Assembly: GCF_000577615.1 (NCBI RefSeq)
Contig: NZ_CBXX010000004.1
Location: forward strand, 350,024-414,023
DNA length: 64,000 bases
Origin: Herbaspirillum sp. RV1423
GTDB lineage: Bacteria; Pseudomonadota; Gammaproteobacteria; Burkholderiales; Burkholderiaceae_D
Direction: 5' to 3'
Both the position numbers and the translations under genes were made by a program. Numbering within the stretch: position 1 is the first letter of the stretch; each line of letters begins with the position of its first letter. Below, one piece after another: positions 45,539-53,633 of this stretch. The notes beneath the pieces are model-generated. The model searched no databases, had not been told where the DNA came from, and saw only the letters and a program-made list of their open reading frames with translations.

Positions 45539-47698
45539 ATGAAACGCTTTTCCCCTCTCGCCATTTCCCTGACGCTGGCCAGCGTCGCTCCGAGCGCCGT
45601 CCGCGCGGAAGAAATCGGCGATGCCGGTACGCTGCCGACCATCAACGTCACCGCCGAAGATGCGCGCACCGACGTTTACCGCGCACGCTCGTCCAGCATT
45701 GCCGGTTTCGGCGAGATGCCGCTGCTGGACACGCCGGCCTCGGTATCGGTGGTGACCGAAGCGCAACTCAAGGACCAGCAGGCGCGCCTGCTGAGCGACG
45801 TCATCAAGAACGACGCCAGCATCGGCGAAAACTACGCGCCGGTCGGGTATTACGAAAATATCAGCGTGCGCGGGTTTCCGCTGGATCTGGCGAGCGGCTA
45901 CCGCATCGACGGCCTGTCGGTGGTCGGCGAACAAAACATCGCGCTCGAAAACAAGGAGCAGGTCGAAATCATCAAAGGCCTGTCCGGCTTGCAAGGCGGC
46001 GTGGTCAATGCCGGCGGCCTGGTCAATTACGTAACCAAGCGTCCGGCCGATGTGCGCTCCGTCACGCTCGGCACCGATTCCAACGGCTCGCGCTATGTGG
46101 CGACCGACCTCGGTGTGCTGTTCGGCGAACAGAAACAGTTCGGCTTGCGCGTGAATGCCGCGCATGAAGACATCAACTCCTACGTCGACTACAGCAACGG
46201 CTACCGCGACTTTGCCTCGGTGGCCGCCGCATGGGACATCTCGTCGAAGGCGCGCCTGCAGTTCAATATCGAATACCAGAAGAAATCGCAAAAATCCGTC
46301 GCCGGCTATCAACTGCTGGGCGGCACGACCGTGCCGTCGAACGTCTCCCCGACCGCCATGCTGACGCCGCAATCCTGGGCCCAGCCGGTGCGCATCGATT
46401 CGCTCAATTTCAACACGCGTTTCGACCTGGAATTCAATGCCGACTGGCGCGGCCATGTCGTCGCCGGACGCAGCCGCGCCGTCATCGACGACTATCTTGC
46501 GTTCCCCTATGGAAGCAACTTTGCAACTGTTTTTTCACCTACGTTTGCAGCCAACGGCGACTACGACGTGTATGACTATCGCAGTCCGGACGACACGCGC
46601 CGTAACGATGAAGCTCAGGCTGTGCTCCAAGGGAAATTCAATACCGGCGCCATCAAACACGATCTGACAGCCGGTCTCAGCATGTCGCGGCGCGTCATCG
46701 ATAAATCGGACGGCATTTCGAGCTGGGTCGGCAGCGATAATATCTATAATCCGGTCCCGCTTGCATTTCCCGCCTCCGGCGCCGGTATTCCAGCGTCGTA
46801 TCGCAACCTGGACAGCCGCCAGCAAGCGATCTTCTTCACCGATCGCCTGCAATTCAACGATCGCTGGCAAGTGCTTGCAGGTGGCCGCCAAGTCTGGCTG
46901 AAAGAACAGACCTACGACCCGGCCGGCGCCGTCACGCGCGACACGAGCCGTTCGCTGTTCCTGCCGCAGGCGGCGCTGATCTTCAAGCTGCAGCAGAACA
47001 TGTCGCTGTACGGCAGCTATGCGGAGACGCTGACGATGGGCACTTCCGCCGCATTCTGGCAAAGCAATTACCCGACCATCCTGCCGCCTTCCGTGGCGCG
47101 CCAGCTTGAAGCCGGCTTCAAATACGACTGGAACAAGGACCTGGGCTTTACCGCCGCGGTGTTCCGTATGAAGAAGGCTTATGAATATCCGAAGCCCGAT
47201 GCCGCAGGGACCAGCTTTGCATACATCCAGCAAGGCACGCAAACCCACCGGGGCATCGAACTCGGCGCCAACGGCAACGTCACCCGGCAACTGCGTCTGG
47301 CCGCGAGCGTGGCCTTCATCCAGGCGCGCGCCGACGATACCGGCACCCCGGCCTACGACGGCAAGCAGGCCATCAACGTGCCGCGCATGCGCAGCGCGGT
47401 GTATGCCGACTATGCGGTGGCCGCGCTGCCGGGCTTCAATCTGCTGGGAAGCTGGCTCTATAGCGGCAGCAAGGTCGCCACGCGCGACGGCAGCGCCGCT
47501 GTGCCCGCATACCACATCTTCAACGCCGGCCTGCGCTATCAGACCAGGATGGGTGGGCATCCGACCACCATGCGCCTGACCGTCGACAATGTATTCGACA
47601 AGCGCTACTGGAAGGACACCGGCGAATCACTGGGCGACAGCTATCTGCATCTCGGTGCGCCGCGTCTGGCGCGTCTGTCCGTGCAATACGATTTCTGA
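45539..47698 (+). CDS. TonB-dependent siderophore receptor
   Basis: 719 residues. Signal peptide (to VRA-EE), a TonB-box-like LPTINVTAED, a plug domain (residues about 60-165: TPASVSVVTEAQLKDQQ, SVRGFPL, EIIKGLSGLQGGVVNAGGLV) and a 22-strand barrel ending in a terminal aromatic F (LARLSVQYDF). FhuA/FpvA-type ferric-siderophore receptors show this plug pattern. No ABC transporter or biosynthesis genes are next to it. The following kinase-fold gene is 24 bp downstream and probably co-transcribed. Confidence 0.93.
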   Translation: MKRFSPLAISLTLASVAPSAVRAEEIGDAGTLPTINVTAEDARTDVYRARSSSIAGFGEMPLLDTPASVSVVTEAQLKDQQARLLSDVIKNDASIGENYAPVGYYENISVRGFPLDLASGYRIDGLSVVGEQNIALENKEQVEIIKGLSGLQGGVVNAGGLVNYVTKRPADVRSVTLGTDSNGSRYVATDLGVLFGEQKQFGLRVNAAHEDINSYVDYSNGYRDFASVAAAWDISSKARLQFNIEYQKKSQKSVAGYQLLGGTTVPSNVSPTAMLTPQSWAQPVRIDSLNFNTRFDLEFNADWRGHVVAGRSRAVIDDYLAFPYGSNFATVFSPTFAANGDYDVYDYRSPDDTRRNDEAQAVLQGKFNTGAIKHDLTAGLSMSRRVIDKSDGISSWVGSDNIYNPVPLAFPASGAGIPASYRNLDSRQQAIFFTDRLQFNDRWQVLAGGRQVWLKEQTYDPAGAVTRDTSRSLFLPQAALIFKLQQNMSLYGSYAETLTMGTSAAFWQSNYPTILPPSVARQLEAGFKYDWNKDLGFTAAVFRMKKAYEYPKPDAAGTSFAYIQQGTQTHRGIELGANGNVTRQLRLAASVAFIQARADDTGTPAYDGKQAINVPRMRSAVYADYAVAALPGFNLLGSWLYSGSKVATRDGSAAVPAYHIFNAGLRYQTRMGGHPTTMRLTVDNVFDKRYWKDTGESLGDSYLHLGAPRLARLSVQYDF

Positions 47699-47721
47699 CG
47701 CCAGGACTCGCAGACGCTCTC

Positions 47722-48885
47722 ATGGAAGCCGCTTCCCATCACCTGACCCGCGTGCTCAGCCACGGCATGAACGCCGATGCCGTGATTTCCGACTGGCCTG
47801 CGCTGACCTCTTCCGAAGTGACGCGCGTGCTGCGGCATTATCCGCAAGCGGGCGCGCCGCAACGCCTGATCTGGCATAGTCCGCGACCGTTCTCGGCGGG
47901 CTGCGTGATGACCACGTCGACCATGGATGTATTCGTCAAACGCCACCATCTGTCGGCGCGCGATGTCGCGGGCCTGAGCGAAGAACACGGCTTCATCAAT
48001 CACTTGCGCAGCCGCGGCATTGCCGTGAGCGAAGTCCTGACGACCGCCGATGGCGCCACCGCGATGACCGACGGCCACTGGACGTATGAAGTGCATGGCG
48101 TCGCCCCCGGCGTCGACCTGTATCGCGACGCGATATCGTGGACGCCGTTCAGCAGCCGCGTACATGCGCACGAAGCAGGCAAAGCGCTGGCCAGACTGCA
48201 CCTGGCCGCGCAGGACTATGCCGCACCGGCGCGCAAGGCGCAGACGCTGGTGTCGAGTTTCACGATTTTTTCACAGCCGGATCCTTTGCCTGCCTTGCAG
48301 CGCTACATTGAACGCTATCCGGCCATCGCCGATTATCTGAAGGACCGCGACTGGCGTGGAGAAGCCGCCGATACGCTGTTGCCGCTCCATGCCCGGTTGC
48401 TGCCTTACCTCGACGAACTGACGCCGTTGTGGACCCACAACGACTGGCATGCGTCGAACCTGTTGTGGAGCGACCGCAGCGCCGCCGCCGGCGTGGAAAC
48501 GATCCTCGACTTCGGCTTGAGCGATCGCACCTGTGCATTGCACGATCTGGCGACCGCCATCGAGCGCAACGTCATCGAATGGCTGTCCATACCGGAGGGC
48601 GCGCGCAATGTCGTCCATCCCGATCTGCTCGGCGCCATGCTGGACGGTTATCACCTGATCCGGCCGCTGACGGCACGCCAGTGGATGGCGCTGGCGGCCT
48701 TGCTGCCGCTGGTGCATGCCGAGTTTGCGCTGGCCGAGCTGGCGTACTTCCACGGCATCACGCGCTCGGCGCAGAATGCCTCGCTAGCCTACGACACCTA
48801 CTACCTCGGCCATGCAGCCTGGTTCAGCAGCGCAGAGGGGCAGCGCCTGCTCGCGCATATCGAGCAGCGCGCCGACCAAGCTTAG
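47722..48885 (+). CDS. Aminoglycoside-phosphotransferase-fold (APH) protein
   Basis: 387 residues of the APH/choline kinase superfamily. The N-lobe strand has VFVKRHH (candidate ATP-binding Lys). The catalytic loop WTHNDWHASNLLW supplies H-x-D-x4-N, and ILDFGLSDR is the Mg-binding D. Substrates of such proteins range from aminoglycosides to small alcohols and cannot be predicted here. Placement 24 bp behind a siderophore receptor hints at a role linked to siderophore handling. Its end overlaps the convergent RidA gene by four bases. Confidence 0.85.
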   Translation: MEAASHHLTRVLSHGMNADAVISDWPALTSSEVTRVLRHYPQAGAPQRLIWHSPRPFSAGCVMTTSTMDVFVKRHHLSARDVAGLSEEHGFINHLRSRGIAVSEVLTTADGATAMTDGHWTYEVHGVAPGVDLYRDAISWTPFSSRVHAHEAGKALARLHLAAQDYAAPARKAQTLVSSFTIFSQPDPLPALQRYIERYPAIADYLKDRDWRGEAADTLLPLHARLLPYLDELTPLWTHNDWHASNLLWSDRSAAAGVETILDFGLSDRTCALHDLATAIERNVIEWLSIPEGARNVVHPDLLGAMLDGYHLIRPLTARQWMALAALLPLVHAEFALAELAYFHGITRSAQNASLAYDTYYLGHAAWFSSAEGQRLLAHIEQRADQA

Positions 48886-49295
48886 TCTGGAATCACTGCG
48901 GTCGCATCCACTTCAACCAGATATTCCGGTCGTGCGAATGCCGTCACCACGATACCGGTCGACACCGGAAAAACGCCCTTGAGCCAGCGGCCGACAACGC
49001 GATAGACGTCTTCGCGAAAACGCGGGTCCGAAATATAAATGGTGACCTTGCAGATATGTTCCAGCTTGCCGCCGGCTTCCTTGAGCAACATGTCGATGTT
49101 GTACATCGCCTGTTCGGTCTGCCCCTTGACGTCGCCGATACAGACGCTTTCCGAAGTGTCCAGGTTCTGTCCGATCTGCCCGCGCAGGAAGATCGTGGTG
49201 CCGCGCGCCACGACAGCCTGGCATAAATCGTTGTCGATGTTTTGTTCGGGATAAGTGTCTTTGGTGTTGAATTTGCGGATACGCGTGTGTGCCAT
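48882..49295 (-). CDS. RidA/YjgF family protein
   Basis: 137 residues, one YjgF/Rid domain (GQIGQNLDTSESVCIGDVKG, MLLKEAGGKLEHICKVTIYI, EYLVEVDATAVI). Members deaminate reactive imine/enamine intermediates. RidA itself has a conserved Arg in the substrate pocket; the R-[FE]-REDVYRVVG context differs from RidA, so this is probably a paralogous Rid subfamily. It lies 64 bp behind the ureohydrolase gene on the same strand, suggesting a shared amine or guanidino-compound pathway. Confidence 0.88.
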   Translation of the reverse strand: MAHTRIRKFNTKDTYPEQNIDNDLCQAVVARGTTIFLRGQIGQNLDTSESVCIGDVKGQTEQAMYNIDMLLKEAGGKLEHICKVTIYISDPRFREDVYRVVGRWLKGVFPVSTGIVVTAFARPEYLVEVDATAVIPD

Positions 49296-49359
49296 GGCAG
49301 CCTCGTTATCAATGGGGTTGGAAATACACAGGTTGGAAATACGTCGTCAGGTTTGCTGC

Positions 49360-50331
49360 TTACGCCGGCTTCTTCTTGTCGAAGTAGCCGGCGCGTATCG
49401 TGGCGCCGATCAGATTGACGATCAGCCTGCCCGCGGTGACGCAGGTCAGTTTGCTGGCGTTGTCCTTGGCCGGCTGGATCTCGACGATGTCCATGCCGAC
49501 CACGCGTCCCTTCTTCACCAGTCCGTGAATCAGCTTGCGCGCCTGCAGGAACGTCACGCCGCCCGGCGCCGGGCCGTCCACCGCCGGCATGATGGTCGGA
49601 TCAAGTCCGTCGGCGTCGATGGTCAGGTAGTAATTGCCGCCGTCGGGAATGCGCCCCAACACAGCATCCATGCCGATGTCATGCAACTCGTAAGCGGTGA
49701 TCAGGTCGGCGCCGTAGGCCTTGGCCGCTTCATAGTCGGCCGGACGGCCGCTGCCCTGCGCGCGCAGGCCGATCTGCACGATATGCTTGATGAACGGCAG
49801 TTCCGAAGCGCGGCGGATCACGCTCGACAGGCCGTCGCGCACGCCGTTGACTTCATCGCGCCAATCCAGATGGGCATCGATATGCACCAGCGTCACCGGG
49901 CCCACTTCGTCGAAAGCGCGCAAGACCGGATTGGTGATGCCATGGTCGCCGCCCAGCACGATCGGCATGCCGCCGCCGCGCAAAATCTGCCGCACCGCCA
50001 GTTCGGCGCGGCGCCGATGATCGCCGGGAACGGCAAGATCGGGCAGCACGTCGCCGCAGTCAACGAAGCGGATATCGTCGCGTCCTTGCAGCAAGGGGCC
50101 GTCGATGTCGAAATCGTAGTGTTCCGGCGCGCGCACCATGCGGTCGGTGACATCGCGTATGGCTTGCGGCGCATTGGTCTGGTCGTTGCTGAACTGGCGC
50201 GGACCGTAGGCGGAGCCGAACGGCACGCCCAGGACAGCAATGTCCGCCTTGAGGTCGGTCATGTCGGTCACCAGTTCCGAATACAGCAAGGTTTTGTGGC
50301 CGGTGCGCGGCGGCACGGTAAGTTGTTCCAT
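49360..50331 (-). CDS. Ureohydrolase: agmatinase / guanidinobutyrase family
   Basis: 323 residues with the complete binuclear-manganese site of ureohydrolases: H130 (GGDHG), D152/H154/D156 (DAHLDWRD) and D239/D241 (DADGLDP). It hydrolyses a guanidino compound to urea and an amine. The divergent LysR gene next to it recalls the gbu (guanidinobutyrase) arrangement of pseudomonads, so 4-guanidinobutanoate is as likely a substrate as agmatine. GAGGAT precedes the ATG. Probably an operon with the RidA-family gene. Confidence 0.9.
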   Translation of the reverse strand: MEQLTVPPRTGHKTLLYSELVTDMTDLKADIAVLGVPFGSAYGPRQFSNDQTNAPQAIRDVTDRMVRAPEHYDFDIDGPLLQGRDDIRFVDCGDVLPDLAVPGDHRRRAELAVRQILRGGGMPIVLGGDHGITNPVLRAFDEVGPVTLVHIDAHLDWRDEVNGVRDGLSSVIRRASELPFIKHIVQIGLRAQGSGRPADYEAAKAYGADLITAYELHDIGMDAVLGRIPDGGNYYLTIDADGLDPTIMPAVDGPAPGGVTFLQARKLIHGLVKKGRVVGMDIVEIQPAKDNASKLTCVTAGRLIVNLIGATIRAGYFDKKKPA

Positions 50332-50519
50332 GACGTTGGATCCTCTTGGCTAAATGCGGTTTGAAAACGGGGGAAACCCACTGGCCATGCAAGATCTGAT
50401 CCTGAAACAGCCGAAGTGCTTCCGACTCTAGCAAGCATCGCAGATAATAAAAAATGATTGTTTTGCAGGTATAGTCTTGAAATTCAATACCTTCTCATTT
50501 TCCGTTTCGAGGCCCCTCC

Positions 50520-51392
50520 ATGATCCAGCTAGATTTCGACGAACGCGACCTGCGCTCGCTGCGCGTGTTCTGCAATGCCGCCCAGGCCGGCGGATTCGCG
50601 GCGGCAGAGAAGCGCCTGCATATGTCCAAGGCTTCCATCAGCCGCCATGTGCGCGAGGTCGAGGAACGCCTGGGCGTGCGCCTGTGCGAACGCGGTCCGG
50701 CGGGCTTCAAGCTGACGCCGGAAGGAGAAGTCGCGCTCAAGCTCGCCGCCAGCGCCTTGCGCTCGCTGGAGCGCATCCGTTCCGAAATCGACGCCGTCCA
50801 CGGCGTGCTGTCTGGCTCGCTGACGATCGGCATCGTCGAGCACACATTGACGCATCCCGACTGCAAGATCCCCGAAGCGCTGGCCATCCTGCGCGCGCGC
50901 GCGCCCAACGTGCGGCCGGAGATCAGCGTGATGACCTTTCCCGATCTTAATCAGGCGTTGCGCGAACACCGGGTCGATATCGCCATTCGCGGCAAGTATC
51001 CGCGCGAAGGCGAATTCGATTACTTGCCGCTGTTCTCGGAAACGCACCGCGTCTATAGCGCCGCAAAAAAACCGAAGGGCGGCGACGATCTGCCGCTGGT
51101 GTATCGCCCCCATCCTTACGTCGACCAGGCGCTGGCGACCGAAGGCTATGCGCGCGGTCCCGATGCCGGCGGGCTGGAAGCCATCGGCTTGCTGGTGGCC
51201 ACCGGCAGCTATCTCGGCATCCTCCCGGTCCATTACGTGCAGTTGCTCGGCAAGCGCTATGCGCTCAAGGCCAGGGTCGGCAGCCCTTCCTATCATCACC
51301 TGATCTGCGCCGTCACCGAACAATCGCGGCCCTCGACGTATCGCGCCGACCTGTTTCTCGATATCCTCAAGGAACTGCACGGCGGCAACTGA
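50520..51392 (+). CDS. LysR-family regulator of the ureohydrolase genes
   Basis: 290 residues: HTH (LRSLRVFCNAAQAGGFAAAE, then KRLHMSKASISRHVREVEER) and substrate-binding domain to the C-terminus. It is divergent from the ureohydrolase gene with a 188-bp shared promoter region, AT-rich around 50440-50460. Regulation of the neighbouring catabolic genes by their substrate is the standard expectation. Not a close paralogue of the LysR protein encoded at 42351-43226. Confidence 0.92.
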   Translation: MIQLDFDERDLRSLRVFCNAAQAGGFAAAEKRLHMSKASISRHVREVEERLGVRLCERGPAGFKLTPEGEVALKLAASALRSLERIRSEIDAVHGVLSGSLTIGIVEHTLTHPDCKIPEALAILRARAPNVRPEISVMTFPDLNQALREHRVDIAIRGKYPREGEFDYLPLFSETHRVYSAAKKPKGGDDLPLVYRPHPYVDQALATEGYARGPDAGGLEAIGLLVATGSYLGILPVHYVQLLGKRYALKARVGSPSYHHLICAVTEQSRPSTYRADLFLDILKELHGGN

Positions 51393-51595
51393 CGCCCGAC
51401 CGCGAAAATTTCCGCCCCAAAGCGAAGCGCCGATCCGGAGCCGGCATGTCCATCCTGGCGCATTTTCCGAAAAAGACAACCACATCGCGCCACCGATACG
51501 CAATCGGTTTGATTCACGCCGCCATGTATTTTTGAATCGGCGAAATCACACTTCTCCTACGTAGCCATTTTTTTCAGCGCTTTTATCGCATTCAA

Positions 51596-51617
51596 AAATG
51601 ATTCATTTGAATCATTT
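51596..51617. promoter_or_regulatory. 10-bp perfect inverted repeat upstream of rpiR-type gene
   Basis: AAATGATTCA (51596-51605), TT, TGAATCATTT (51608-51617). It sits immediately upstream of a sigma-54-like promoter. A TTTGAATC half-site recurs near 51527. Candidate binding site for the RpiR protein or an activator. Confidence 0.65.
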
Positions 51618-51627
51618 GTAAAAATTT

Positions 51628-51644
51628 TGGCACATATGTTGCTT
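51628..51644 (+). promoter_or_regulatory. Sigma-54-type (-24/-12) promoter
   Basis: TGGCAC (51628-51633), five bases, TTGC (51639-51642): GG and GC dinucleotides are spaced by exactly ten bases, as required for RpoN promoters. The predicted start near 51653-51655 favours ATG 51664 as the initiation codon of the RpiR gene. Confidence 0.6.
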
Positions 51645-51663
51645 GATGACCGGTATCCCGGAC

Positions 51664-52626
51664 ATGCGGAGCATCATCGTGAATCAACGGTCTCAACAGT
51701 CGCAGCAGTTGCAACAAACCCAGCAATCGCTTGTGCTTCACATCAAGCAATGCTTCGACAGCCTGCCGAGGCAGGTGCGGCTGGCGGCGAGTTTTGTTCT
51801 CGACCATCCGCACGAGGTCGCCGTGATGTCCATGCGCGAACAGGCCAGGCTGGCCGGCATCCCGCCATCGACGATGACGCGCCTGGCCAAGTTTCTCGGC
51901 CTTGAGGGTTACGACGACATCCGCGAAGTATTCAAGAACAACCTGCGCTCGCGCGGCAACGAATACAGCCAGCGCGCGCACGGCCTGGTCGAGCTCAATC
52001 AAAAAATCGGCGAAACCGCGCTGGCGCTGGATGTGGCCAACAATGCCATTGCCCATATCCAGGCGCTGTGCAGCGCCGATACGCTGGCCGCCATCGTGCG
52101 CGCCGTGAAGATACTGTCTTCGGCCCGCCATATTTATTGCCTGGGCCTGCGTTCATCGTTTCCGGTCGCATTCCAGTTTTCCCACGTCTCCGAATACTTC
52201 GCCAGGAACATCACGCTCATCGACGGCGCCGGCGAAAGCGGCATGATGAAGATCATGCATCAGGTCGGCCCCAAGGATGCCTTGTTCGTCTGCTGCATCG
52301 CGCCCTATTCGCGCCGCGCCGTATCCATCGCCGGACATCTCGCCAAGGCCGGCGCCAAGCTGATCGCCATCACCGACAGCGCCAGCTCGCCGATTGCGCG
52401 CATGGCGACGGAGACCATCCTGGTCGGCAAGAAGAATGCTTCCTTTTTCGACACGCTGGTGCCGGCTTTCCTTGTCAGCGAAATCCTGGTCGCCCTGATG
52501 GCCGCGACCTCGAAGGTCGACGTCAAGACCTCCGTTTCGGAAACGGAGAAGAACCTGTGGAGCATGGGCGAATGGTGGGGCGCGGAAGAAGCGGAACCGC
52601 CCAGGCCGCGCATTCCCAGGAAATGA
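51664..52626 (+). CDS. RpiR-family regulator (HTH_6 + SIS)
   Basis: About 320 residues. A Gln-rich leader (RSQQSQQLQQTQQ) precedes the RpiR helix-turn-helix (VAVMSMREQARLAGIPPSTM, then TRLAKFLGLEGYDDIREVF). The C-terminal SIS domain, which senses a phosphosugar-like or related metabolite, spans residues about 130-290 (IYCLGLRSSFPVA, IAITDSASSPIARMA). I choose ATG 51664 because earlier in-frame starts (51643, 51646) lie upstream of the predicted sigma-54 start point. It is followed 107 bp later by a periplasmic binding protein and an MmgE/PrpD gene, the probable regulated unit. Confidence 0.9.
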   Translation: MRSIIVNQRSQQSQQLQQTQQSLVLHIKQCFDSLPRQVRLAASFVLDHPHEVAVMSMREQARLAGIPPSTMTRLAKFLGLEGYDDIREVFKNNLRSRGNEYSQRAHGLVELNQKIGETALALDVANNAIAHIQALCSADTLAAIVRAVKILSSARHIYCLGLRSSFPVAFQFSHVSEYFARNITLIDGAGESGMMKIMHQVGPKDALFVCCIAPYSRRAVSIAGHLAKAGAKLIAITDSASSPIARMATETILVGKKNASFFDTLVPAFLVSEILVALMAATSKVDVKTSVSETEKNLWSMGEWWGAEEAEPPRPRIPRK

Positions 52627-52732
52627 AAACAATCCGCAATTCTCGTCGACATTTTTACCGCAATCCGCTTCAGCAGTTCCCGCATGCAATCTTGCACAAC
52701 GCCACAACGCATATCATTGAAAGGATATCGAA

Positions 52733-53524
52733 ATGAAACGCCGCTCTCTTCTGCTTAGCCTCATCGCCGCTTCGCTTGCCGCCATCGCCGCCCCCGGCCA
52801 CGCCATGGCTGAAGACGCCCTCAGCGCCATCCTCGCGCGCAAGGTCATCCGCGTCGCCGTGCCGACCGACTACCCGCCGTATGGTTCGGTCGGCACGGAC
52901 ATGGTGCCGCGCGGCTACGACATCGACATGGCGACGCTGGTGGCCAAGAAGCTCAACGTCAAGCTGGAGCTGATTCCGGTCACCGCGCCGAATCGCATCG
53001 CCTACCTGCAGACCAAGAAGTCGGACCTGACCATTTCCTCGCTGGGCAAGACGCCTGAACGCGAAAAGGTCATCGACTACAGCATCGCTTACGCGCCGTT
53101 CTTCGATGCCGTGTTCGGCAAGCAGGATATCGTGGCCAAGAATTATGCCGAACTGACCGGCAAGGTCATCTCGGTGACACGCGGCTCCATGCAGGACGAA
53201 GAGCTTTCGCGCCTCGCACCCGGCGCCGTGATCAAGCGCTTTGAAGACAACAACGGCACCGTCTCCGCCTTCCTTGCCGGCCAGACCCAGATGTTCGCCA
53301 CCGGCACTGCCGTCGCCGCGGCCATCAAGGCCAAGGATCCATCGGTCAGCATGGACCTGAAGGTCATCCTTTCCAATGCGCCTTGCTACATCGGCGTGCT
53401 CAAGGGAGAACCGCAACTGGTCGCCAAGCTTAACGAGATCATCCGCGAAGCCAAGACCAACGGCGCCATCGACGAGATGTCCAGGAAATGGCTGGGCGCG
53501 CCGGCCGGAGCGCTGCCGGAATAA
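52733..53524 (+). CDS. Periplasmic amino-acid-type substrate-binding protein (SBP_bac_3)
   Basis: 263 residues: signal peptide (SLAAIAAPGHAMA-ED), then the family-3 binding fold (VIRVAVPTDYPPYGSVG, GYDIDMATLVAKKLNVKLEL, DLTISSLGKTPEREKVIDYS). Good GAAAGGA ribosome site. Polar amino acids or related small acids are the usual ligands. No permease or ATPase is adjacent, so it must share a transporter or deliver to one elsewhere. Placed between the RpiR regulator and the PrpD-like enzyme, it may bind the substrate whose breakdown they serve. Confidence 0.9.
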   Translation: MKRRSLLLSLIAASLAAIAAPGHAMAEDALSAILARKVIRVAVPTDYPPYGSVGTDMVPRGYDIDMATLVAKKLNVKLELIPVTAPNRIAYLQTKKSDLTISSLGKTPEREKVIDYSIAYAPFFDAVFGKQDIVAKNYAELTGKVISVTRGSMQDEELSRLAPGAVIKRFEDNNGTVSAFLAGQTQMFATGTAVAAAIKAKDPSVSMDLKVILSNAPCYIGVLKGEPQLVAKLNEIIREAKTNGAIDEMSRKWLGAPAGALPE

Positions 53525-53566
53525 GGCATGCATCCTCAAGCTGCGTCTTCGCCATGAAAACGCAGC

Positions 53567-53599
53567 CCGTTCTCCGGTCGCGTCCGAACCGGAGAACGG
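53567..53599. repeat. 11-bp perfect inverted repeat between the binding-protein and prpD-like genes
   Basis: CCGTTCTCCGG (53567-53577) and CCGGAGAACGG (53589-53599) around an 11-base loop, with no T-run. A hairpin here could set the ratio of the two gene products, as is common after highly expressed binding-protein genes. Confidence 0.6.
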
Positions 53600-53633
53600 T
53601 CCGGACCGACGAAACATGCATCGCATCTGATCA

